Source of the DNA: an uncultured Pseudomonadota bacterium
GTDB lineage: Bacteria > Pseudomonadota > Gammaproteobacteria > Methylococcales > Methylomonadaceae
Direction: 5' to 3'
Assembly: GCA_903889445.1 (NCBI GenBank)
Contig: CAISXF010000040.1
Location: 41,001-105,000 of the forward strand
Length of the DNA: 64,000 nucleotides
The notes below the pieces were generated by a model that had not been told where the DNA came from, made no database searches, and saw nothing but the letters and a program-made list of their open reading frames with translations. Of the stretch, positions 44,645 through 53,601 are shown piece after piece (position 1 is the first letter of the stretch; the number at the start of each line of letters is the position of its first letter). The position numbers were made by a program, and so were the translations under genes.

Positions 44645-46867
44645 ATGAAAAATCTAAAAACAACCTTTGCGGTCATTCCGCTTTTATTTCTGTTTTTGTT
44701 AGGCACAGCCGAAGCCGCAAAAGCTACGTCAAAAATTAGCACTGTTAGTGTTACGCCAACTACTGCTAAGGCTGGTAAAACATTTAAATTTACCGCCACA
44801 CTCACCTCGCTTTTAACAACAGGTAACAAAGTTAAAATCGATTTAGGCACGGGCTTAGTTGCAACGACGGGTTCAGCAAGAATTTACTCACTTTCTCGTG
44901 CGATTTACACCGTTGGAAAGCAGAATTACACATTTGGTATTTACGATGCTAAAAATGTTTTGCAAGGTTTAACAAAAGGCGGCTCTTATACCGTCACCCC
45001 CGCTGATCCAACGACTCCAACCGTTGATAATTTTGTTTTACCGACAACTGGTTTTACAAAAGTTTGTAACAATGGGTTTTATGCTGGTCAAGGGACTTGT
45101 CCGAAAGACCCGTATTTAGGCAAAAATGCCAATGAATGGGCTTGTACTCACGACAATATCGCCAAGATTCTTTGGGAAGTTAAATCGACAGACAAAGGTT
45201 TAAGAGATTTAAATTGGAGCTATAGTTGGTATGAACCGAACGCCTCACTCAATTATGGCTATGAAGGCACACAAAATGGCGGTATTTGCAAAGACGGTAA
45301 ATGTGATACCCATTCATATCCAATAGCCGTTAATGCAACGGGTTTATGCGGTGCTAAAGATTGGCGAGTTCCAACAAGTTTGGAATTAAAAAATGCTTAT
45401 CAAACCAAGGGCTACCTTGATTATTTCCCCGATATTTCAACTGGAGAAATGTATGCCACGTCAGATACCGATTTTTCTATTTACTATGACCAATGTGGAA
45501 AAAATGACTTAATTTGTTATGCAGGTACAAAACAAGGCGATAAATTCATTTACATTGATGAAAAAGGATTCAGTAACAGCACGGCAAAAATGTACTTTCA
45601 TACCGATGGAACACAAGCCGCGAATGGTACTAACGCTAATTTGAGACTGGTTAGAAATGATTCAGGCAGCGCACCAAAAATCGTATTGCCAGCCATCAAG
45701 TCTTTCGCGCCAAATAAAGTTGTTTCGGGTCAAACCGCTACTTTTACATTCACGGGAGCCAATCTTGTTAAAGGAATGGTATTTACGCTGGATAGTTGCG
45801 TCGGCATTGTTGAATTAGCGGGTGGTACAGACACTCAACGTCAATTTTCTTGCACGCCTACAGCCGTTGGTGAAAAATCAGGCACATTGAAATTAAGTGA
45901 AAATGGTACAGCTTCATTCAAAGTGACGGTTTCTGAACCACTAAAAGAACCCAAAATCACTTCTTATGTTCCAGACAAAGTAACGTTAAATCAACTCACC
46001 ACTTTTACTTTCACAGGCACTGACCTTGTTGCAGGTATGCAATTTACGCTTGATGGCTGTAACGGCATTACAGAACTTGCAAATGGTTCGGCAACACAAC
46101 GCCAATTCTCTTGTACGCCAACTTCTTCAGGTGAAAAAACAGGCAGTCTCAAAACCAGTGCAACCAATTCAAGCACGTTTGCCGTCACAGCAGCAGAATC
46201 CGCGCCTGTTTCTACCTCTGGTTACACAAAAATTGCCAACGATGGTTCGGCATTGCCAGACAGCGCAACGCTTGGCGCAAATCCAAAAGATTGGGCTTGC
46301 ACTAAAGACAACAAAACGGGGTTGATTTGGGAAGTTAAAACAGATGATGGTGGTCTGCACGATAAAGATTGGATTTACACTTGGTATGAGCCAGATACCA
46401 GTAAAAATGGTGGTTTCGAAGGTTATACAGACATAGATTCTTACTATGGTGCGCCAAAATGTTCAACCAAAGATAATTGCAATACTTATGCTTTCACCAA
46501 CGCCGTAAATAATCAATCTTTGTGCGGTAAAAATGATTGGAGGTTGCCAACACGTTATGAATTGATTGGCTTAGTTTTATGTTCTGATGGTAAATACAGC
46601 AAAGATATAGCTGAAGAGGCAGGGGCTATTTGTAAAAGTAACGAAAACTTCACATTAAATACAACGTCACCAACCATCGATACTGCTTATTTTCCTAACA
46701 CGAGCGTCGATAATTCGATGTTGTGGTCTTCCTCGCGTTATATTCCCTCTAATCCTATGATTAAAGCGGAGTTTGACGCAGGGGGAGTCTTCTTTGGTAT
46801 TGGCTATGCAAGCGGCGGTTATAAATACGACACTCACTATGTTCAATTGGTTCGTAATGCTCAATAA
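44645..46867 (+). CDS. secreted protein with two DUF1566 (Lcl-type) domains flanking two tandem Ig/TIG-like repeats
   Basis: signal peptide; WACTHDNIAKILWEVKS and WACTKDNKTGLIWEVKTDDGGLHD modules; two about 84-aa repeats TFTFTGxxLVxGMxFTLDxCxGIxELAxGxxTQRQFSCTPT. Confidence 0.8.
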   Translation: MKNLKTTFAVIPLLFLFLLGTAEAAKATSKISTVSVTPTTAKAGKTFKFTATLTSLLTTGNKVKIDLGTGLVATTGSARIYSLSRAIYTVGKQNYTFGIYDAKNVLQGLTKGGSYTVTPADPTTPTVDNFVLPTTGFTKVCNNGFYAGQGTCPKDPYLGKNANEWACTHDNIAKILWEVKSTDKGLRDLNWSYSWYEPNASLNYGYEGTQNGGICKDGKCDTHSYPIAVNATGLCGAKDWRVPTSLELKNAYQTKGYLDYFPDISTGEMYATSDTDFSIYYDQCGKNDLICYAGTKQGDKFIYIDEKGFSNSTAKMYFHTDGTQAANGTNANLRLVRNDSGSAPKIVLPAIKSFAPNKVVSGQTATFTFTGANLVKGMVFTLDSCVGIVELAGGTDTQRQFSCTPTAVGEKSGTLKLSENGTASFKVTVSEPLKEPKITSYVPDKVTLNQLTTFTFTGTDLVAGMQFTLDGCNGITELANGSATQRQFSCTPTSSGEKTGSLKTSATNSSTFAVTAAESAPVSTSGYTKIANDGSALPDSATLGANPKDWACTKDNKTGLIWEVKTDDGGLHDKDWIYTWYEPDTSKNGGFEGYTDIDSYYGAPKCSTKDNCNTYAFTNAVNNQSLCGKNDWRLPTRYELIGLVLCSDGKYSKDIAEEAGAICKSNENFTLNTTSPTIDTAYFPNTSVDNSMLWSSSRYIPSNPMIKAEFDAGGVFFGIGYASGGYKYDTHYVQLVRNAQ

Positions 46868-46936
46868 TTTTTTGGAGAAATAAAAAATGAAAATTTCAAC
46901 AATGGTTTTAAAGGGTAAATTTTGGAGGATATTTCT

Positions 46937-47350
46937 ATGTTTATAAATTCTGTTAGTCTCAAACATATTATGTTTTCGGATTATTGGAACACTTGTGACG
47001 AAAAATTCATTTACTACTCAAAAAGGTTTGATAGATTTATCGTTGTTCCTGTTGGATTTAAAACGGATTTGGCAAGTATTCCACGCTTGTTGCAATGTGC
47101 AATATCAAGAAGCGATAAAATCATTCTTGAGGCAAGTATCATTCATGATTTTCTTTACAGCACACCTAACGGCAGAATGTATCAAGCAGATTGGAATAGA
47201 GAACAAGCTGACTTGGTTTTAAGAGATGCGATGAAAGATTTAGGCGCATCTTGGTTAAAACGTAATGCTGTTTATTGGGCGATTAGATTGTTTGGTTCGG
47301 GACATTATTGGATTGAAACCGAAGAAGATGCTCGTCGTTATTTGAGTTAG
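46937..47350 (+). CDS. DUF1353 family protein (phage-associated family)
   Basis: VPVGFKTDLASIPRLLQ...ASIIHDFLYST. Confidence 0.8.
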   Translation: MFINSVSLKHIMFSDYWNTCDEKFIYYSKRFDRFIVVPVGFKTDLASIPRLLQCAISRSDKIILEASIIHDFLYSTPNGRMYQADWNREQADLVLRDAMKDLGASWLKRNAVYWAIRLFGSGHYWIETEEDARRYLS

Positions 47351-47362
47351 TTTTATCGTAAA

Positions 47363-47401
47363 AACCGCCCTTTGAGGAAACTCGAAGGGCGGTTTTTTTG
47401 G
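47363..47401 (+). terminator. intrinsic terminator
   Basis: AAACCGCCCTTTGAG-gaaa-CTCGAAGGGCGGTTTTTTT. Confidence 0.8.
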
Positions 47402-47513
47402 ATTATGCGCCAACTCAAAAAGCCAAACTAATAAATTTTGTCATTTTATGGTGTGTACTATATGATTGCGCCTTACTTTTACCGCCTTTTATAGGCTCTG
47501 AAAATCACATTTT

Positions 47514-49166
47514 ATGTATCAATATAATCACAACGACCAAATTCTTATTGAAGAACGAGTCGCGCAATTCCGGCGACAAACCGAACAGTTTTTAAAAGGT
47601 GAGATTTCCGAAGACGGTTATCGTGCCTTGCGATTACGGAATGGTGTTTACATTCAAACCCACGCGCCCATGTTGCGGGTTGCCGTACCTTATGGCGTAC
47701 TTAACAGCAAACAATTACACAAACTTGCACACATTGCGCGGACGTATGACAAAGATTATTGCCATATTACGACGCGCCAAAATGTGCAATTTAACTGGCC
47801 AAAATTAGAGCAAATTCCTGATATTTTGGCGGAACTCGCCGAAGTGCAAATGCACGCGATTCAAACCAGCGGTAATTGTATGCGTAACACCACCAGCGAC
47901 CATTTGGCGGGCGTTGGCATTGATGAAATCGAAGATCCACGTCCATATTGTGAACTGATTCGCCAATGGACAACGTTGCATCCGGAATTTGATTATTTGC
48001 CGCGTAAATTCAAAATGGCGGTCAGCGGTTCATCGACCGATCGCGCCGCGACCCAATTTCACGATATTGGTTTGCATTTGGTTAAAAACGACGCAGGCGA
48101 AATAGGCTTTAAAGTGTTGGTCGGTGGCGGTTTGGGACGCACGCCCGTTATTGGGCAAGTGATTAAACCGTTCTTGGATAAGAAACACATTTTGTCCTAT
48201 TTAGAAGCAACGTTACGCATTTACAATTTGTTCGGACGACGCGATAACAAATACAAAGCACGCATTAAAATTTTGGTGCGCGAAACAGGTTTAGAAGAAT
48301 TCTCAAAATTAGTGGACGCAGAATGGGCGTTAATTCGTGACGGTTTAGAAGTCAGCGACGCGCGTTTTGACGCGATGAAAGCGCATTTTAAACCGTTGCA
48401 TTACGATAAAAAAGCCGCTGAAAATATCACCTTTTCGCGATACAAAAAAGAAAATAAAGTCTTTGAAACGTGGGTGAAATACAACACGCTGGAACATAAA
48501 ATTGACGGTTATCGTGTCGTATTTTTATCGTTAAAAACACCCGATACACCACCCGGTGATTTAACGGCGGAACAATTAGACACCATTGCAAAGTTGGCTG
48601 AAATTTATAGTTTTGGGGAAGTGAGAAGTACGCATCGCCAAAATTTAGTGTTCGCCGACGTAAAACAAGCGGATTTATTTCAGTTGTGGCAATTGTTGAG
48701 CGCGGCAAAATTAACCACGCCCAACATCGGCACCGCGACGGATATGATTTGTTGCCCTGGTTTAGATTTCTGTTCATTGGCAAATGCTGGCTCGATTGGT
48801 ATTGCGAAAGAAATTAACGATATGTTGGACAACTTGGATTATTTGCACGATATTGGCGACGTGAATATCAATATGTCGGGCTGTATGAATGGTTGCGCTC
48901 ATCAAAGTGTGGGACATATTGGCATTTTAGGAGTCGATAAAAAAGGCGTGGAATGGTATCAACTCACGCTCGGCGGTTCATCGGCGAATGAAGCGGCAAT
49001 TGGTGAACGTTTGGGGCGAGCCGTGCCTAAAAACGAAGTCACGCAAGCAGTGGGAACTATTTTAGAGGTTTATATTCAGCAGCGTTTGGAAGAAGAATCC
49101 TTTTTAGACACCGTAAAACGTGTGGGCATAGAACCGTTTCAGGAAAAAGTTTATGCAAGTCATTAA
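47514..49166 (+). CDS. nitrite/sulfite reductase hemoprotein
   Basis: TTRQNVQFNWPKLE, GNCMRNTTSDHLAGV, MICCPGLDFCSLA, INMSGCMNGCAHQSVGHIG. Confidence 0.92.
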   Translation: MYQYNHNDQILIEERVAQFRRQTEQFLKGEISEDGYRALRLRNGVYIQTHAPMLRVAVPYGVLNSKQLHKLAHIARTYDKDYCHITTRQNVQFNWPKLEQIPDILAELAEVQMHAIQTSGNCMRNTTSDHLAGVGIDEIEDPRPYCELIRQWTTLHPEFDYLPRKFKMAVSGSSTDRAATQFHDIGLHLVKNDAGEIGFKVLVGGGLGRTPVIGQVIKPFLDKKHILSYLEATLRIYNLFGRRDNKYKARIKILVRETGLEEFSKLVDAEWALIRDGLEVSDARFDAMKAHFKPLHYDKKAAENITFSRYKKENKVFETWVKYNTLEHKIDGYRVVFLSLKTPDTPPGDLTAEQLDTIAKLAEIYSFGEVRSTHRQNLVFADVKQADLFQLWQLLSAAKLTTPNIGTATDMICCPGLDFCSLANAGSIGIAKEINDMLDNLDYLHDIGDVNINMSGCMNGCAHQSVGHIGILGVDKKGVEWYQLTLGGSSANEAAIGERLGRAVPKNEVTQAVGTILEVYIQQRLEEESFLDTVKRVGIEPFQEKVYASH

Positions 49167-49584
49167 AAATCAACAGCTCATCGATAATCATTGGACGTTT
49201 TTAACCGACGATGCACCGCTAGTAGCAGGAAATATCAGCGTTTCCTTCGCGCGTTTTCAACAAGAAAAAGCACAGTTAGTGGCACGCAATGGAAATTTAG
49301 GCGTGCGACTTTCACCCACGAATGCTGTTTCTGAATTGGTGGCAGATTTGCCGCAGTTGGCATTGGTGGAATTGGATTTTTCGGATTTTGCCGACGGACG
49401 CAGTTTTTCACAAGCGTATTTTTTGCGAAATCGATACGGTTTTGAAGGTGAAATTCGGGCGATTGGTTCTTATTTGGCGGATCAAGCATTTTATCTTTCA
49501 CGAGTCGGCGTAAATGCGTTTAGCGCAGAAAATCTGCCTCAAACACAAGCGACGCTAAATGATTTCACGGTATTTTATCAATAA
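49153..49584 (+). CDS. DUF934 family protein (assimilatory sulfite reduction-associated)
   Basis: DGRSFSQAYFLRNRYGFEGEIRAIGSYLADQAFYLSRVGVNAF. Confidence 0.9.
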   Translation: MQVIKNQQLIDNHWTFLTDDAPLVAGNISVSFARFQQEKAQLVARNGNLGVRLSPTNAVSELVADLPQLALVELDFSDFADGRSFSQAYFLRNRYGFEGEIRAIGSYLADQAFYLSRVGVNAFSAENLPQTQATLNDFTVFYQ

Positions 49585-49596
49585 AAATTCCCTGTA

Positions 49597-49636
49597 AAAA
49601 AAGCCCTGTGAGATTATCTCGCGGGGCTTTTTTGTG
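49597..49636. terminator. intrinsic terminator
   Basis: AAAAAAGCCCTGTGAGATTATCTCGCGGGGCTTTTTT. Confidence 0.7.
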
Positions 49637-49654
49637 CCTGAAATTCAACTCAAC

Positions 49655-50269
49655 TCATTTTGTTCGTACAAAAAAATGGATTTCGTCAATGATGTTATTT
49701 AAGCAAGATTTATTCATCAAAAATAATAATTTTCCTTCTATTAGGCATTGTTCAATCACTAAATCGATAGACGAAATTAAAACAAAATCCTGTTTTTTGT
49801 CGTGCAGAATAGTGGTCACAATTTCATCGCGCGATTGAATCACATAATGCGGCAATGAACTTTCAATCGAAATGTGTAACGTATCTGCAACTGATGATAA
49901 ACAGGCGTTAATTATGATATTACCTAATTCACACATCGCTTCGTTTTCAATTTCACGAATGGCATCCCTGTCCATTTCCATGCCTATCATGTTTTCCACG
50001 ATTTGAAGGGCGGCTTCTTCAGCAAACAATAACATCACTTTAGTATTTAACGCGCCGGTAAATTCTTGCGTCACAACGCCGAACACTTCAGCTTTTAACC
50101 TTAGCGTCTCGACACTTACGTCTTCTATTTTTACTAAAGAGACATTAGGAATCGATAATTGTACCGATTGATCAATAACTTGACTTAAACTTTGCGCAGC
50201 ACAACTTGTTCCGATACTGATAATGTCGCCCAACGCATCAGGAAGTCCGCTTATGTCTAAGGTTTTCAT
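49655..50269 (-). CDS. CheC-like chemotaxis phosphatase family protein
   Basis: DALGDIISIGTSCAAQSLS and EIENEAMCELGNIIINACLSSVAD. Confidence 0.8.
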   Translation of the reverse strand: MKTLDISGLPDALGDIISIGTSCAAQSLSQVIDQSVQLSIPNVSLVKIEDVSVETLRLKAEVFGVVTQEFTGALNTKVMLLFAEEAALQIVENMIGMEMDRDAIREIENEAMCELGNIIINACLSSVADTLHISIESSLPHYVIQSRDEIVTTILHDKKQDFVLISSIDLVIEQCLIEGKLLFLMNKSCLNNIIDEIHFFVRTK

Positions 50270-50272
50270 TTT

Positions 50273-50638
50273 TTAAATACCGGCGAAATAATCAAGGGCG
50301 AGCGTGATGGAGGCTTCGGTGACAGGTTTCGAAATTAAAATCGAACCTAACGCGCGGGCTTGATGTTGATAGGTTTCTTGCACGTTCGCAGAGAAAATGA
50401 CGAGGCGAATATCAGGATATTTTGCCAAGATTTCTTTCGCCGCATCGGTTCCTAACATGCCAGGCATATTGATGTCCATCGTGCAGTAATCTGGTTGTTC
50501 GCGCTCAATTGCCTCAATTGCTTCTTCGCCCGTCGTGGCTTCAGTTAAAATCCAATCGGGGTGTTTTACGCTAATATGTTTGCGAATAAACATTCTTGAA
50601 ATTCTGCTATCATCCACAACTAATACGGTTTTAGACAT
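50273..50638 (-). CDS. CheY-like response regulator
   Basis: VLVVDDSRISRMFIRKHI, CTMDINMPGMLGTDAAKEI, SKPV. Confidence 0.93.
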   Translation of the reverse strand: MSKTVLVVDDSRISRMFIRKHISVKHPDWILTEATTGEEAIEAIEREQPDYCTMDINMPGMLGTDAAKEILAKYPDIRLVIFSANVQETYQHQARALGSILISKPVTEASITLALDYFAGI

Positions 50639-50689
50639 ACGTTACTCTCTTAAAATTAAAAATACTGCGATTAAAAATCGGACAAATCA

Positions 50690-51454
50690 TCACATAAGTG
50701 GCAATAATTGACTAAGAATTTTTCCGTTAGTGATTAGAATTTGCTTTGGGAAAATACCGGCGTTACCTTGAAAATCGGTAACCGTCGCACCGGATTCTTG
50801 TGCGATTAACGCGCCCGCCGCCACATCGTACAAATTCAATTCTTGTTCCCAAAACGCATCGAGTTGTCCGTCGGCAACTAAACAAATATCGACCGCTGCC
50901 GAACCTAAACGCCGTTGTCCTGTTGTAGCTTGAGCGATGCGACAAAAACGCGCTAAATTATTATTTTCTAAATATGAACGCAAACAAGCGAATCCCGTGC
51001 CAATCATGGCTTCGCCTAAATCATCAATTTCAGAAACCCGAATCGGTTTGCCATTTCGCCACGCGCCCTGCCCTTTTGCAGCGCAATAATAATCATCCAA
51101 CGCTGGCGCAAAAACGGCACCGAAAACGATGTCGCCGTCGATTTCTAACGCCACGCTAATCGACCAATAATACTGACCGCGTGAAAACGAATGCGTGCCG
51201 TCAATCGGGTCAACAATCCAGCGATTGGTTTGATTTTCGGATTGTCCGCTTTCTTCGCCCCAAAATCCATATTGTGGATAATGTTCGCGGAGTTGCGTTT
51301 GTAAAAAGGCTTCGACCGCTAAATCTGCCGCTGTGACAAAATCGCGCGGACTTTTTTTATCGATGTTTAAGTGTTTTAAATCTCGAAAATATGTCAGCGC
51401 AATCTCGCCTGCATCGCGAATCACGCGCTCTAAAAGCGGTTGTAAAATAGTCAT
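50690..51454 (-). CDS. inositol monophosphatase family / histidinol-phosphatase-like
   Basis: GFWGEESG, WIVDPIDGTHSFSRG, LYDVAAGALIAQESGATVTDF. Confidence 0.85.
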   Translation of the reverse strand: MTILQPLLERVIRDAGEIALTYFRDLKHLNIDKKSPRDFVTAADLAVEAFLQTQLREHYPQYGFWGEESGQSENQTNRWIVDPIDGTHSFSRGQYYWSISVALEIDGDIVFGAVFAPALDDYYCAAKGQGAWRNGKPIRVSEIDDLGEAMIGTGFACLRSYLENNNLARFCRIAQATTGQRRLGSAAVDICLVADGQLDAFWEQELNLYDVAAGALIAQESGATVTDFQGNAGIFPKQILITNGKILSQLLPLM

Positions 51455-51500
51455 TTTTTATCCATATTAGTTTGAAAAATTATTGAAATATAGTTGCGTG

Positions 51501-52547
51501 CTAAATTAGCGACGTTAATAAAATTCGCGTCACCACCAATCCCACCAGCGCAATGGGTATCGCAAAACGTAGATAATTGATAATTTCTGGAACAATAAAT
51601 TTATTTGAAAACCAGCCATCCGTATTTTGTGAATTAAAAAGCGTCACTGAAAGTAGAATCATCACTATTTGATACGCCGAACCAATTACAATAAGCTGCA
51701 TGATAATTGCGTCGGGTGGTAACGTTGCGTAGCGTGCTGAATAAGTAAAACTAAGTGCTACCAACGCCAGAATGGAAGATGACCAATACCCCAATCGTTT
51801 ATCCACCTCAGTGTTCATGTAAAGCGTACCAATTGTGGGAATAAGCATAACAAGAAAAAAGGGAATAAGAATTGTAAAAAGATGTGTGGCGGGTTGCCGA
51901 GTAATCACAATATTCGCGTGCATTTCTGGGAAATACTGACCATCCCATCCTCGTTTGAATGACCTAACGAAAGTTATTTTTTTTGCATTCCAACCCGATA
52001 AGCTCACATCTTGACCAAGCCCTGAATTATTGATGTCACGCTGCCCTTGTGAGAGAATGATTTGATTAGTTTTATACTCTTCTGATGCAATACGAATCTT
52101 CAAGTTTTGTGTATCAAAAGGGAAAGCGTCTAATTGATACTTACTGTCAAAAATACCTTTCATTCTTTGGATAAAAACGACCGTTCCATCGGCATTGATG
52201 AAAACCCCGTGTTCCATACCTTGCACAGTTGCGTTTGCCAATATTAATTTTGGAGACCAGATGGTTTCAAGTTTTTTTGTTGCTTCATCATGGTTAAAAA
52301 TCAGGCGATTTGTTCCCATTTTATGAACGTCGAAGGCAAGGCTTGAATCTTTCCAGCTTAACTGTAAATCAAGAATCGCCTCAAAAGTATTGGTTTGATC
52401 ATTGATTTTTGAAATGCTAGTCACAAAAACAGATACGCCGATGCTTATCGGACGTGGTGCATTTTCAGGTATACGCCTCACATCCGCGCATAATACACCG
52501 TTTGATAGAAACGATAGTATGAAAAAAACAAGAAATTGGCGCATCAT
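51501..52547 (-). CDS. pentameric ligand-gated ion channel (prokaryotic Cys-loop/Pro-loop superfamily)
   Basis: signal peptide; beta-rich ectodomain with DAFPFDTQNLKIRI Pro-loop; four C-terminal TM helices. Confidence 0.88.
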   Translation of the reverse strand: MMRQFLVFFILSFLSNGVLCADVRRIPENAPRPISIGVSVFVTSISKINDQTNTFEAILDLQLSWKDSSLAFDVHKMGTNRLIFNHDEATKKLETIWSPKLILANATVQGMEHGVFINADGTVVFIQRMKGIFDSKYQLDAFPFDTQNLKIRIASEEYKTNQIILSQGQRDINNSGLGQDVSLSGWNAKKITFVRSFKRGWDGQYFPEMHANIVITRQPATHLFTILIPFFLVMLIPTIGTLYMNTEVDKRLGYWSSSILALVALSFTYSARYATLPPDAIIMQLIVIGSAYQIVMILLSVTLFNSQNTDGWFSNKFIVPEIINYLRFAIPIALVGLVVTRILLTSLI

Positions 52548-53572
52548 TTTGGCAACTCAGTCATTTCATTTCGGCGCACAAACATGACACTAATCGTTAC
52601 GATAACAACACCGGCCATTACCAGCACTTGTAATAACGCGAAAGCAATAGCTCGTACCACCGCAGCGGTCATTTGATTGTGATAGGCATCAAAGTTTTGC
52701 ACAGCAATGATTATTCCAATATTCTCGCCTTTGTAGTCCTGGATTGGCATGGTGACAATACCGTAATCTGCGCCATTGATTGTTTTTAAATCCGTTTTAA
52801 TATCTGCATCCGAAGTGAATAAATCCGGTGTGACTGTTGCCTTTAGAACCTTCCAATTTGTTGCTTCAACATTTCGAAAGCCTGCGACAATTCTTTCGGC
52901 ATCTGGTGGCGGAAGCAATATTGCGACTTTATTCATGATGGCATCGTCCACAAATGCCCCCGCCTCAAATCCTGTGTTCTTTTTGATATTTTCCAGAACC
53001 GTCATAAAACTTGAACCGACTTCAAAACTACCAATGTAACCGTTCGCATCTTTAACTAAATCAATCCCGCGAATGCTAAGACCACGCCGTCCGATTTCAA
53101 CGCCTTTTCGCGGTTCGTGTTCCTTATTGGTATTAACGACCATTTCACGAAAGCTACTTAAATCTTCTCCAGGTCCATCTTGAGGGGAATAAATACGCAA
53201 ATATGTAATTGCGGGTGCGGTGTGAAATTGTCCTTCTAGCACATTATAACGGTCACGCTGAATCAAGAATGAAGGTTGCAATATATCCACAAGTTGTTCA
53301 CGATTATTAGCACGAAAGGCTTTTTTAACCGAGGGTAAATTCACTATCATTGATGCACTCGCAGCCGCCCTATTCATTTGACTTTGCAAATCATTTTGAA
53401 GAAGCGTGGCGACAGAATTTAGTTCTCGTTGCTTACAACCATCAAAAACTGCTTGATGACTGATTATCGAAGAATAAGCCGAAATAGTCGCCATAAATAG
53501 CGTTGCAGGGAGAACGATAAGAAGCACTTTTTGGTATGGTGTTGCTAATTTTTTCATTTTTAATCTCGTCAC
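52544..53572 (-). CDS. Cache-type (double-Cache-like) periplasmic sensor protein with no cytoplasmic output domain
   Basis: N- and C-terminal TM helices flanking a sensor domain (GFEAGAFVDDAIMNKVAILL...DYGIVTMPIQDYKGENIGIIIAVQ); cytoplasmic tail only about 10 aa. Confidence 0.75.
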   Translation of the reverse strand: MTRLKMKKLATPYQKVLLIVLPATLFMATISAYSSIISHQAVFDGCKQRELNSVATLLQNDLQSQMNRAAASASMIVNLPSVKKAFRANNREQLVDILQPSFLIQRDRYNVLEGQFHTAPAITYLRIYSPQDGPGEDLSSFREMVVNTNKEHEPRKGVEIGRRGLSIRGIDLVKDANGYIGSFEVGSSFMTVLENIKKNTGFEAGAFVDDAIMNKVAILLPPPDAERIVAGFRNVEATNWKVLKATVTPDLFTSDADIKTDLKTINGADYGIVTMPIQDYKGENIGIIIAVQNFDAYHNQMTAAVVRAIAFALLQVLVMAGVVIVTISVMFVRRNEMTELPK

Positions 53573-53601
53573 AAACGATTGTCGCTTTCAAAGTCCGCAT
53601 A

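Noticed and set aside
51501-52547. True Cys-loop with disulphide in the ligand-gated channel
   Set aside because: The loop DSKYQLDAFPFDTQNLKI has no flanking cysteine pair; it is a Pro-loop type prokaryotic channel.
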